Positions 47,050 through 58,461 of a stretch of DNA of 64,000 nt are shown here, piece by piece (the first letter of the stretch is position 1; every line of letters begins with the position of its first letter). The DNA lies in the NCBI GenBank assembly GCA_023078685.1, contig JALGAS010000001.1, positions 124,001-188,000 on the forward strand. Reading direction: 5' to 3'. Both the position numbers and the translations under genes were made by a program. The notes below the pieces were generated by a model, which was not told the DNA's origin, searched no databases, and saw only the letters and a list, made by a program, of their open reading frames with translations. The DNA is from Neopestalotiopsis rosae. Taxonomy: Eukaryota > Ascomycota > Sordariomycetes > Amphisphaeriales > Sporocadaceae.

Positions 47050-49593
47050 ATGGAGACCGACGGATTCAAGACGCCAAAACGGCCAAAATACCGTGTCAAC
47101 AAACGTCAGCAACGAGGAGATCACACACTCCCATGGACGGCTTCAAGGTGTCAACGGCTTCTCCGTCCATTACTCTCGCGAATATCTCTCTTGCGAAAAA
47201 GTGTGACAAATCTGCCGTGTCTTGATGCATTGCCTCCGTCTCTACCATCACCAACTCGACCGAATGCTGCGAGCGAAACCTGTGCGTGGCTTGCCCCGCG
47301 CAAAAAGCTGCGACGTACATATTCCCAAAAAGGTACGAGTGTTCTTTCTGCCGGGTCTCCACAAGCTGAGCCGGTCCGGTTCAAGGCCGCGCGAGATTTG
47401 CAACGTGAGAGTCACTCTGGAGAGATTGTGGCTTTCACTCCTTTGCTGCGGCGAGTTCGCGGACATCAAGTGTCATCGCCCGTTCAAGGGCCCGAAATGG
47501 TTCCAGAAGACTCGGTTGACACGGAGAGTCGTGTTTCCAGGCGCGATGCAAAACTCGAAGACAGGCTGGCCTCTCTAAGAACACAGGTCTCTCCGGCCAG
47601 GTACACGGACTATGAAGCCATCTTCCGTGCTACCGAAGCATTGTTGAATGTTGTAAGCCAAAAACCTAGTAGGACAGGGGCATCATCATTTCTCGATATG
47701 TGTCTACGAAAGGTACCTCGCTATATCGCGGGCGTCAAGGCTTGGGAGGTGCACGAGGCAGAATTGAGCGGAACAAGAACAAACGCCACCGGAGCAGACA
47801 CTGGACCTCGCATCTACTCGGAGCTCGAGTCTTTGGGTTCTTTTGATGATGGCTGGACTCACTTACGAACTGCCACTGAAGCCGAAGGATTAAACGCCCT
47901 CATGGCAGCCATGGCAGATGGCTTATTTCCAGATGAATTCTCGATGATACTGATTGAGCTTTGTTCCAATTATGGAGCCAAACAGCTCGATGAACTACTC
48001 GACATATTCACGAGCCGCCCCTATCCTCAACCTTTGAGCTTAGACTCGGACTTCTCGGAAACCCCATTGCTACGACCCTTGTTATTCTTGCGGGAGATAT
48101 CAATGAAAACCAGCCGTCCGTCTCTGATGCTGCAGCAGATTTCTGCTCTCCTTGTTCGGGGCTCACTGCATTATACCTGGCTTGCGACTCGGGACTTTGA
48201 GCAGATTTGGGCTTCCACCTTGGAGACAGTTTCCAAGGGACGGGCGGCTCTGGACGCAGCGGACTTCCTCGCCACATCGATCATATTGCTGTGCAGAAAC
48301 CAACAGATCCATTACGAACAGAAGCGACCAGATCCTCCAAATCAGTTGATCTCGTCGTGTCAGCAACTGCACACCAGTACCTTGGCTACTCTGACAGCCA
48401 TGAGGCGACTCAGCCAGGATGAACTGTTTGCCGGCAAAAGCCCCAATCCAGTCAAAGTTGCTCGAGTTGGCCGCAACCTCGGCTTTATTCTCAACGCCTG
48501 TATAGGCGAGATCGAGTCTTGGAAGGGGAGAAGGGGCAAACCTCGCTTGTTATGTAAGTCTTTTATATCCTTTTGGCTTGGCTGGTCTAGTGTGTCGCTT
48601 GCAACTTGTGATTGCTTTCCTCTTAAAGAGTCATCTCTATGCACAGTTGAGGACAATTTCTAACCAAAAAATGCAGTGTATCTTGCAATGTTTCTCTCGT
48701 CTCCTACCTCTGAAGGCGGGTGTTTCGATACTCTCGTTGCCAAAGTAGTTGAAGCTACAAATGGTTCGAAAGAAGCAAAGCCGCGATCTGTGAAGCGGTC
48801 TCATCAGGCCATGGTCTCACTCATGTCAGGAATTGCCAAGATATGTGGTCGTGGGACCACACTCACCTCACGACACTATCTTACAGCGTTCTGCGAACAG
48901 CTCGGGCGCCTGAAACTTCCAACCGATTTGTTGGAGAATATCAACAAGACAGGGGCATTCATTTTGGCCGAGCAAAGCAACGATCTACGAGACCTGATGT
49001 ATGCTGAAAGTTTGGTGTCTGGCCCCGTCAAGACCGGCAGCGATGGCCGACACCAGGGATCAAAGAAACCAATGCTGTTTGAAGGTTTTCGCTGGGATTC
49101 CTCAATCAGTGAATGGGTGACTGTGAGCCCCGCGGCGGAGAAGAAACCACAGAGGAACAAGACACTGAGATCGTCAACGAGGGCGCATCATGAGAGGATG
49201 GCGGATCCATTCGTGGATCGTACAGCCCTCTCCCCGTCAAGATCAACAGGTCCCACAAGTCACATCGCAACCTCGTCCGATCGCATTTGTATCTCCGATG
49301 AGAGACAACTGACATCAGCAAATCAAGACTCGATGTCAAGCATTTCGATCTCGGGTACGACCCTGATGCCAAGACACCAAAGAAATGCGAACCCCTACAA
49401 GAAGCGTTACAGCGACCCTTATGCAGCCAAGAATTCGACATTTCACGACGAGCTCTGCGACGACAAAGAAAACCAGGGACAAAGCGTGAAGAGGAAGCGG
49501 CATAGCCATGAAGTGAGAAAGCCACTCGGTCAGAAGCGATGCGTTCGGCTCTCTGGCAGCGGTGCCCACAGTGATGATGAGCTTGGTGTATGA
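47050..49593 (+). CDS. uncharacterised protein with a C-terminal KEN motif
   Basis: Two exons: 47050-48553 and 48677-49593, giving 806 residues. The intron of 123 nt has donor gtaagt and acceptor gcag and splits a Leu codon. I do not recognise the family. The N-terminal 150 residues are basic and disordered (METDGFKTPKRPKYRVNKRQ). From about 200 to 600 the sequence looks alpha-helical, with regular Leu/Ala patterning (LNALMAAMADGLFPDEF; PLLRPLLFLREISMK), consistent with a helical-repeat scaffold. The last 200 residues are disordered and basic, and carry a KEN motif at 765-767 (CDDKENQGQSVKRKR) with nearby Lys/Arg clusters. A nuclear, cell-cycle-regulated protein is possible, but that is inference. 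The ATG at 47050 is the first in a frame that upstream has poor coding character. Confidence 0.75.
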
Positions 49594-52500
49594 AACGCAT
49601 CAATAATTGAACCACAATGGTCGTCAGACACGGTCAAGAGCCGCGACCGACCTGTGGCCACGGTTGCATGGGGGAAAGTGTAAACACCAAGCAGAGGTGA
49701 CGAGCATGTTTCGCTATCGTGCCGAAGAAGCGAACATCCTTGGGGATCTGAAGCAATGCAAACGCAGTACGATGGATCAGTGCCTCCAGTTTGCTGGTTC
49801 GCGTGTATCGAGGGCTGGAAATAAAGCCGCTCACCATCAGCAGTATGTCAGATTTCTATCATTAGACGAAGATGAGACGAGCCTGCACGCCAGACATCAA
49901 TCAATTGTGGGCCTGGCTTGGGAGAGGCTAGCACAAGAGATCCCAAGGGAGATCTTGATGAATGCACATGGCAAGATGTGCCGATGTTGCGTGGATCCGG
50001 CCAAGTTTCACACGGGCAAAACTTTCCCCCCGAGGCTGTCTACTACTACCTTGAGGTGTCGTCTCAATTATTGTAGGATGATATGCAGTGTATAGGTAGT
50101 CAACATGGTTTCAAGCAGACGCACCACCTTTGCCCAGGCACCAATGATACCAGGTCAGCAGTTTGACAGGATGATTATATCGGCCAAAGAATGACAGCAT
50201 GATGATTTTGTCCAACAAGTAGGCAGAGTCCCACAGAGCCCAGCCATGTACTGTTTTATGCACGGCCCAAGGGAACAGGAAGGAAAGAAAAAGTCAGTTC
50301 GCCTGTCTATGCAGTGTTGGACATCCACCACGTCGCTAGCCCAACACATGAAACAACGACCCTCAATCGTGCCAGCGCCTCCAACGTAGTGTGCAGCTTC
50401 AACAACAAAAAAAAGAAGACAGCGGCAAAAGGTGGATGAGAAAGCAAATAAGCATCTAGGGAAATAAAAAAACATGGATAACACAAGATCCGGAGTTCTA
50501 CAGTATTTCCTTTTTCTCCCCCGGATTATGGGAAAATTAAAGTGCAAATTGTAAATTACAATTGATTATTAGAGAATTGCTCAGCGTCTCGAGTATATGA
50601 ATTTAGACTGGGCCATAATTAAAAAGCCCCGGAGCTTTCCATACACCCATGCTTTTGCGACGGGGGAAAGAACCTCTTGCTTCTGTATTACCCTTTTTGC
50701 TCTGAGAAAAAAACAAAAACAAAAATAGTATCAACTTGTGTCTTATCTCCATGCTTCTTTCCCCCCATGTTGCTAAAAGAAAAGTCCACTTTATCTCTTG
50801 TTGCGGCGCATCCCCAGATGCACGCACTCGGAGATTGAGGTTGGGCACATGGTTTTGAACTTTTGCTTACACAGGCTTACATAGCAAAAAAGCACATGAG
50901 CACCAATACCATGAATCTGGGAACGAACCGTACATCCTGTGCTGTTTTTCTTTTTCGTTCTAATGAATGGCTTATCAAGCCATCGCTTCCTTGAACTAAA
51001 AGGTTCATAACAATACTGGACACCATTCTTTTCTTCTTTTAGCAGTATGACGAGAATATGGAGCATTGCCGGAAGAATAGTGACAATATACGGGACGTCT
51101 TGGCACAATACATGTCACAGTATCACCCGAGTCAAGCGTCACAAAAAAGTTTGTGTGCCTCGCAAGATTCTTTTAGCGACGGGTCTTGCGACTCATGAAA
51201 TCTCGAGATTTCTGTTTACAGCACAGCTTATGCAGAATTGCATCACAGCGCGATTCACGAAATAAACAAAAATGGAATAGACGATACTTTACTGCAGGTA
51301 CCGGCAAGCATGGGCGGTTGGATCGTCGCGCAAACCAAGAGGCCAATATATAGTCGATCATCAATACATTTTGCCAAAGCTAGTTGCGCATCGGCAAACA
51401 AGCCGAGGGCGACGAGAGAGAGCGCGTCGAAAAATAAAGGACATTTAGAGTGACGCCAAGGGAATGGCTGACTAGGTGAGATGATCTGACAGCGAACATG
51501 TATCTTGTCGTGCGCCCATGTGTCTATCTCAACAAGATGAATGGACGACGGGGTTTCAGAGTGGCACAATATGACGTGCCCACCATGGAAACGCATGTGT
51601 CTATCTGGGACCAGGTCCGAAACTGCAAGTGGTCCCGAAAATCCAAATTGAGATCAATTATAAGCTTTTCTGAGTAAGTAGATAGAGGAGCAAGTATGTA
51701 GCACAGGCTTTTGGTCTGATGTAACTGTGAGGAAGCGTGAGAGCATGCTGTGGATGGAAAAGGAAACTGGAATCTGGTGACGGGAGTATCTGGCGTATCA
51801 AGTCAAAGCGAATCTTGATGATGCGAGCTGCATAGCTGCCGTGCGTAGTGAACTTCAAAGTTAGCATATAGTGCCTCGAACACCGGAGGAATAATGTTAT
51901 TCTAGTGCTTGGTGGACCAGCAGCAATTAATTAAAGCTGGGAATTTTGAACAAATCGCATAATGCCCCGGCATGGAGGTAACCAGAGAGAACAGAACCAT
52001 AATATAGTATGATCTGGTAGATTGATTGATCAATTTGAGGCTCGCGAGGGCCTGGTGGCGGCGACAGTGTGACTTGTGTGTGTAACTGCGCCCCAGCGTT
52101 CGTGCTTCTCTCCCAGGGTGCCCTTGGATGCCCTGCCTTTGTGCCCCGGTAGAGAGTGTGTCTAGAAACGGAGACATCGCCTCTTCTTCCCACTTGGGCA
52201 GAGCCGAGAGAGGCACGGCAGCATAGACGAACAAAACGCAGCTCTTTTTCCAGCATTATCGGCCGAGGGATGGCATAAACCTCGGGCGGCATTGAATGAT
52301 TCGTGGGCGTCAGTGGTTACGGGAAAAGGCCGATTGGGGAGTACATCTGTATATTCCCTGCGATGATTGGCCCAAGATCGACGAACCCCAGCAGTGCTCT
52401 TCATTCTTTTCAGGTTCTCTGCCCGCCATTGCCCGCCCAACCCGCCGAGTTGCGCTGGGGAGTGCGTTGGTCTCGTTTCAGCGCTAGAGAGGCGGGCAAT

Positions 52501-54667
52501 CGACGCCATGGGATATACCCCACCAATGTCAGCCATTGGCCTCTCAAAAAGCAAGAGACAGGCCAAGGTCAAACGAGGACACGCATGCTTTCCATATGTC
52601 TGGTTCCATATTGTGGCGCCGGCAAGCAAGCCGTCACAGCAACTGTGTGGTGTGGCAGCGTGGAAACATGAAGTGAATTATGGAAGCAAGCAACGCAAAG
52701 AAGAAACAAAATGACAACAAATACTTCGTACACGAGTGAGTCTCATGATGCGACCGACTGCCTCGGGGAGGGGGGAACAGGGCTTGGAGTGGTCTCTCGT
52801 ACCGATAGCCAGCACGCTTGCCATGCCAGGCTCTCACCTGCTCGTATCGAGGTTTCGATTTGGATTGGCAAAGCTGACTGGGAGTGCAAACGAGGATTTT
52901 CTGATTGACATAACAACGTTGTGCTAGTGACGCCGGTCTGATCTTATTATTCATGTTTTGCTGTCGGTGCGTCTTCTTTTCTCAGGCAAGGTATGTACCG
53001 AGTAGTATGCTGGCTGAATACTGGTACGTGGGTGATCAGCATTGTTTGTGGTCAAAAGTTTGTACCTGATCAGTGGCGAGATCCCTTGACTCTAATCCCA
53101 CCTCGCCCACCCCTAAGGCTTTGCAGAATCCTCTGATCCGTGCCACTACAGTGCACTAGATAGACAGATTACCGGGTCCCTTGCATTGGCGTTGAAGGTC
53201 TTCACCTGGATTTACGGGAGTACCGCAATGAACTCATGCATCCGTAAGCAGGTGCACATAGACAAAGGTTGATGACGGCAGCAAAGAGATCCTGTCAAAG
53301 CCTCTTTGTCTGAGAAGTGGCTGCTTGTGCATAGACGTTTGCGGAAACTTGGGAGGAAGGTTCATTGTGAAGCCTCAAGTGATCATTTCTTTGACCCAAT
53401 TGATTGGTAGCTTGGGTTCTCTTTGTGGGAGTCTCATAACATATGCACAGCACCAAGGTACCAAGCAGCAAAGAAAAGCAAGAACAAGACGCCAGACGCT
53501 CCAGCCCAGCCCAGCTGGCGGCCTGGTCCACAACGCGTCGCAGTACGCAGCAGAATACGACCCAATGACAGCAGCAGAAGGGCGACTGACGACGATTTCC
53601 TGGCGCAACGATCTGGGTCAGTCGGGACGTTGATCAGAATGGTAGATTCGCTACGAACCAGCCAATGAGGTGGGGTACGCACGAACGAGAAGCCCTAGCA
53701 AAGTCTAGGTATGGGCCAATCCACAAAGCTGCCAGGGCCGATTTGCTGATGGATGGTACGCTGCAGCGCTGCAGAGCCTGTGCTCGTGTGCTAGCAGGGT
53801 CCCTCCTGGGTAAGCCGCTGCTGGGCATCCCACCCCCCTGGTCTATCCCCGGCGGGGCTCTTGTCATTGGCTCCCCGTCATTTCCTTCATGCGCCGGGCC
53901 CCCCAGTCTCTTTATACGGGGTCGCTCTGCCTCTTCTGGCAGTCGATATTGCCCAATCTACTTGACTCTGCGCACACCTTCAACCCGCCCAATCTTTTCA
54001 CTCAAGAGAGCCTCAATATCCAACTCTCTCGTCACCCTCGTTCTCTTTTCAGGGCTCATTTCTCACTCCTTCTTTTTTGCCGTGTGCTCTTTGCCGGCCC
54101 CAAATATCTTCAACCCTTCCTTCCTTATCCCCTCCGGACGGATTTGCTCGAGCTTCATCGAACCCAACCTGTGGTTGGCGCGTGCCTTTTTAACGACGAC
54201 ACTCAGCTCCCGACCTGCTATTCTTAAGCATACGCTGCATTGTATTCGCCTATCAGCACTCACGACGACAAAAAGCCTAGAGGAGGCTGGTTAGGTGGTG
54301 ACAATTGCAACAGGGAGGACAAATTGATAGAACTACGGGGTTCCGACTTTCACTTTCTCGCCTTCGAGCAGCAGCGCTGCCGTTTATTCTTCTTTTTTGG
54401 TTCGAATGCCTCAGTGTTTCGAACGTTCAACTGCCGTCAAATAAAGTTGACCTTATTCCCACCACTCACGGGAACTGCAAACGCCCTACACAACAACTCT
54501 GCCCAAGGTTTCATTTCCCTTCGAGGATCACGTCACAAGGACAGCACTGTTCGGGCGCCACGTTTGACCCCTACACGGGACCCTCGAATACGAGTTTGTT
54601 CCAGACATTCATTATCTCAACCAAGATCTCTTAGATCTTCCAACAACAACACCAACTACTACTCGAT
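49594..54667. other. 5.1-kb stretch without a recognisable gene
   Basis: No gene is supported. A 162-codon plus frame directly downstream of the previous gene (49607-50095) has no domain and is likely 3' untranslated sequence. The last roughly 700 bases before the ferric reductase are strongly pyrimidine-rich, as in many fungal leaders, with an A-poor CTTCCTTC-type composition near 54110-54130. Confidence 0.45.
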
Positions 54668-56443
54668 ATGTCGGCACCGTCGAATTCAACGGCTTCCTCC
54701 TCCGGGGGCGCATCCACTGCTGGCCAGGGACAAGCCTCCGGTTGGACAGCCGACGAGGAGAACGATTCGCTCTCCAACTACCTGCTCTGGATTGTCGCTA
54801 TCATTTCTGGATGTGTCATCATCTGGCGAGTCACCGCATCGCTGGTCAAGTACATCCGCCATGTTAGCTGTATGAACAACGACACCCAGCGCTACTTTGC
54901 TTATTGCTCTGGAAAGGTGGCATGGATCAAGAAGAACGTTCTGTACTCGCCTATTTTCAGCAAACGACGCAACCGTGAATTCCAGTTGAGTTCAGCCGTC
55001 AACATGGGAACACTTCCCACCCGATTCCAGCTTCTCTTCCTGATTGGATACCTGGCAACCAACGTCGCTTTCTGCGTTGTCCACATTCCCTTTGAGAGCT
55101 TCACCGATGGTGGAAAGCAATTGAGAAACCGCAGCGGTACTCTGGCGGTTGTCAACATGATTCCCCTTTTCATCATGGCTGGTAGAAATAACCCCCTCAT
55201 CAACTGGCTGGGTATCTCCTTCGATACCTTCAACCTTATGCACCGTTGGTTTGGTCGAATTGTCGTCCTCGAGGCTGTGTGCCACACTCTTGCCTACCTC
55301 GCTGTATCTGCCCAGACGAACGGATGGGGCCCCGCCTTCATGAACCTTTTCAAGGTACCATTCCTCATGTGGGGATTCGTTGCCACTGCTGCCTTTGTCG
55401 TCATTTTCTTCCAGGCCGCCAGCATCTCGAGACATGCTTTCTATGAGAGCTTCAAGATTTTGCACATCGGCATGGCTGCCCTCTCCATTGCTGGACTGTG
55501 GTATCACCTGGGCCTGAAGGATCTGCCTCAAATGAAGTGGTTGGTCGCTGTTGTCCCGATTTGGGTCGTCGACAGAGCTCTCCGTTTCATTCGAATTGCC
55601 TACAACAACTTTGGTAACGGCGGAACATCGACTCTCGTGGAGGCACTTCCAGGAGACGCCTGCCGCGTGACTGTCACTATGGCTCGCCCCTGGACCTTCA
55701 AGCCCGGACAGCACGCTTACCTGTACATGCCCGCCATCAGCCTGTGGCAGTCGCACCCGTTCTCCGTGGCCTGGAGCGAGGAGGCTGAGAACCTGGACTC
55801 CGAGAAACTAGCCATGAACCGCCAAGACGTCTTGGCCATGCGTAAGACATCGATGTCTTTTGTCATTCGTGCACGTACGGGCATGACCAAGAACCTGTAC
55901 GACCGTGCTGCTGCTCAGCCTGAGGGCCGCCTTCTGACCACATGCTTTGTCGAGGGTCCTTACGGCGGCTTGCACATGATGCACTCATACGGAACTGTCA
56001 TGCTATTTGCCGGTGGTGTTGGTATCACTCATCAGGTTCCCCACGTCCGCGATCTCGTTGCTGGCTACGCGAACGGCACTGTCGCAACACGAAAGATCGT
56101 GCTGGTCTGGATTATTCAAAGTCCTGAGCACTTGGAGTGGATCCGGCCCTGGATGACCGAGATTCTCGCCATGGAGAAGCGACGGGACATTCTGCGCATT
56201 ATGCTGTTTGTTTCGCGGCCACGCTCGACCAAGGAGATCCACAGCCCTTCTGCGACAGTCCAGATGTTCCCAGGCAGACCCAACATTGACACGCTCTTGG
56301 GCATCGAGATGGAAAACCAGGTTGGCCACATGGGTGTGACCGTGTGCGGTCCCGGCGCACTGAGCGACGAAGTTCGTGACGCTGTCCGCCGGCGGCAGTA
56401 CAATGGCGCAATCGACTTTGTCGACGAAGCCTTCACGTGGTAA
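54668..56443 (+). CDS. ferric/cupric reductase transmembrane component (FRE family)
   Basis: A single exon of 591 residues. The membrane domain has two pairs of haem-ligand His with 13-residue spacing: His192/His206 (MHRWFGRIVVLEAVCH) and His266/His280 (HIGMAALSIAGLWYH). The FAD motif HPFSVAW is at 363-369. The NADPH-binding segments are VEGPYGG (428-434), FAGGVGIT (447-454) and CGPGALSDEVRD. The protein ends in an aromatic FTW, as usual for ferredoxin-reductase-type modules. FRE proteins reduce Fe(III) or Cu(II) at the plasma membrane (or vacuole) using cytosolic NADPH, supplying metal uptake systems. The N-terminal region (about 30 residues) is Ser/Gly/Ala-rich and hydrophilic, then the first span follows. 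No ferroxidase or permease gene is adjacent, so the gene is not in an obvious iron-uptake cluster. Confidence 0.92.
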   Translation: MSAPSNSTASSSGGASTAGQGQASGWTADEENDSLSNYLLWIVAIISGCVIIWRVTASLVKYIRHVSCMNNDTQRYFAYCSGKVAWIKKNVLYSPIFSKRRNREFQLSSAVNMGTLPTRFQLLFLIGYLATNVAFCVVHIPFESFTDGGKQLRNRSGTLAVVNMIPLFIMAGRNNPLINWLGISFDTFNLMHRWFGRIVVLEAVCHTLAYLAVSAQTNGWGPAFMNLFKVPFLMWGFVATAAFVVIFFQAASISRHAFYESFKILHIGMAALSIAGLWYHLGLKDLPQMKWLVAVVPIWVVDRALRFIRIAYNNFGNGGTSTLVEALPGDACRVTVTMARPWTFKPGQHAYLYMPAISLWQSHPFSVAWSEEAENLDSEKLAMNRQDVLAMRKTSMSFVIRARTGMTKNLYDRAAAQPEGRLLTTCFVEGPYGGLHMMHSYGTVMLFAGGVGITHQVPHVRDLVAGYANGTVATRKIVLVWIIQSPEHLEWIRPWMTEILAMEKRRDILRIMLFVSRPRSTKEIHSPSATVQMFPGRPNIDTLLGIEMENQVGHMGVTVCGPGALSDEVRDAVRRRQYNGAIDFVDEAFTW

Positions 56444-57946
56444 AGCGACAATGCCAATCCACCAAGCCACTTTTGCTACATAACAGCTCTCACTGTCACT
56501 CCCGAGTACATATCGACATCCTCTTCAGACCGACGGCTCCTGTCGCTACAGTGCGGATTGCGTTGTCATTTTCTTCTTCTTTTTGTATTTTTTTTCTTGT
56601 GCATAATTTGCCCAATCGGCTGATTGAAAGAGGACGGGCGAGTAGTTATCTATCCATTGTATTGGAAGCGGGCATGATTTGCACGGCATGGCATAGATGA
56701 GGGTGCCTAGGCTATGTGGCTACCATACTACGATATTAGAAAAGGTGCTCCCAAAGTAGAGAGAGTATGTAAACAATATGATCTGAATGAACGTTCACTC
56801 GCATAAAAATATACGTGCTAGCAAAGTTACCCGGAATCAGACTCGCCCCGCAGGGCTGTCATTGTTTCGTCTCGAGCCTTGTCTTTCTTTCTTCCTTTTT
56901 TCTTTTGTGGGGGCGAGCCATCTCATGTATGAAACATGCCTGGCTTGCAATGGCATGGATGGACGTTGATGACTTGGATGACGGTGGCTGTCGGCCGTGC
57001 CACCTTCACGGTCTCACGAAGTGCTCTAGATTTCAATGGCCCCATCTGGAGCAGCTACACAACTTAAATGTCTGTATGCAGTAAGATTGTTTGACTTGTA
57101 CAACTCAAGTTGAAAAAGCGCAATTGAACCTGCTGAGAGACCACACGCAGCCTCACCTTGATCTTGCTTTATGGGGATGGTTATCTTGGCAGTGCAAATC
57201 CCCGTAAAACTAAGGCACGAATGTAGCAGGCAGCCTTTGGAACCGATATCAGGTATTACAGGGAAGCCAGAGCTATGTAGGCATATATTGCAAAGCAAAG
57301 CACATTATCGATGAGATATACAAGGGTGCAGGCAAGATAGACCACTAACTCAATACGTTCGTTTGGCCACCACTTGTGCATGATCAGCTGCTATACTTTG
57401 TTTCTCGTGTAAATGTGTATACATAGGATCTCTCGAGTGAATTCCCGCGGACATGGCTAGACATGAGTAGAATAATGCCAATAAAGGCACATGGGCAAAC
57501 AGGCTGTCGATCAAATATACATAGTATTATGGCGTACCTAGCTAAAGACTTTCATTCGTTCTTTGAAGTCTCCTTGCCCTGTTCCCTTCCGCCACAGTGG
57601 CCCCCGCTACGCGGTGCCTAGGTACTGTGACACTATATAAGCTCGTGCACATTGAGGACCCACATGCTCCGGCTGACTTTCGGCCTTCCCCCAGACTCAG
57701 ACTCCATAATACATCATCATCTTTACTACAAAGCCAAATCAACCTTGAACTGTCCTACCTCTCCCCGCACCCGCAAGCACGTATAACCACCAGAGGTCTG
57801 GGATCTCTTTCAGACGCCCTTGGTCCTCAGATCTGACCCTTACGACCTGAAGGGCAGGACGCACCCGAGACACCCCAACCCCCGACCCCCGATTACGCAA
57901 AGCATTGGTAGCACCGGGCGGGCCGGCGCAACCACAACGGCCAAAC
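56444..57946. other. spacer between ferric reductase and Yippee genes
   Basis: No gene is supported. A TATATAA sequence lies at 57634-57640, about 310 bp before the Yippee ATG, and may serve as its TATA element. That is a weak, position-based suggestion. Confidence 0.45.
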
Positions 57947-58461
57947 ATGGGTCTCCGCTACAATACTTATCTTGATAGCAGCAAGATCTACGGTTGCAAG
58001 ACTTGCAAAGCACACCTGGCAGATCACGATGAGATCATATCGCGAGTAAGTCGATCTGTCCGTTTATATGCTCCAAGAACCTCTCGAATGCCCTGTTGCC
58101 CTGGTTCTCCGCGGCCGCTGCGGCCGGCGCTGCTGCTGCCAATCTCGCCTGCCCGCCCTTCCTCCTCCTCCTTGTCCGGTTGACAGGAAGATATCTCTTG
58201 GCTGACATGGGGGCGTCTCTACGACAGAACTTTCGTGGTCAGCACGGCAAGGCCTATCTCTTCAACAGCGTGGTCAACATTGAGCAAGGGGAGCCGTCGG
58301 AGCGGAGCATGACGACGGGCCGGCACATTGTCCGCGACATCAGCTGCAAGCAGTGCCACGACACGGTCGGCTGGAAGTACGACAAGGCGTACGAGAGCTC
58401 GGAAAAGTACAAGGAGGGCAAGTTCATCCTCGAGGCCGAGCTGTTGTGCAACGTCAGCTAG
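57947..58461 (+). CDS. Yippee-family zinc-binding protein (Moh1-like)
   Basis: Two exons: 57947-58045 and 58228-58461, giving 110 residues. The intron (182 nt, donor gtaagt, acceptor acag) is phase 0. Two CxxC pairs form the Yippee zinc site: YGCKTCKAHL near residue 16-25 and ISCKQCHDTVGWKYD near 80. The block RGQHGKAYLFNSVVNI after the intron and the end YKEGKFILEAELL are typical of the family. Length is standard (about 105-120). Yippee proteins are small, highly conserved eukaryotic zinc proteins whose fold resembles the cereblon substrate-binding domain. Yeast Moh1 is linked to stationary-phase survival, and the biochemical role is unsettled. No neighbouring gene suggests a partner. Confidence 0.93.
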
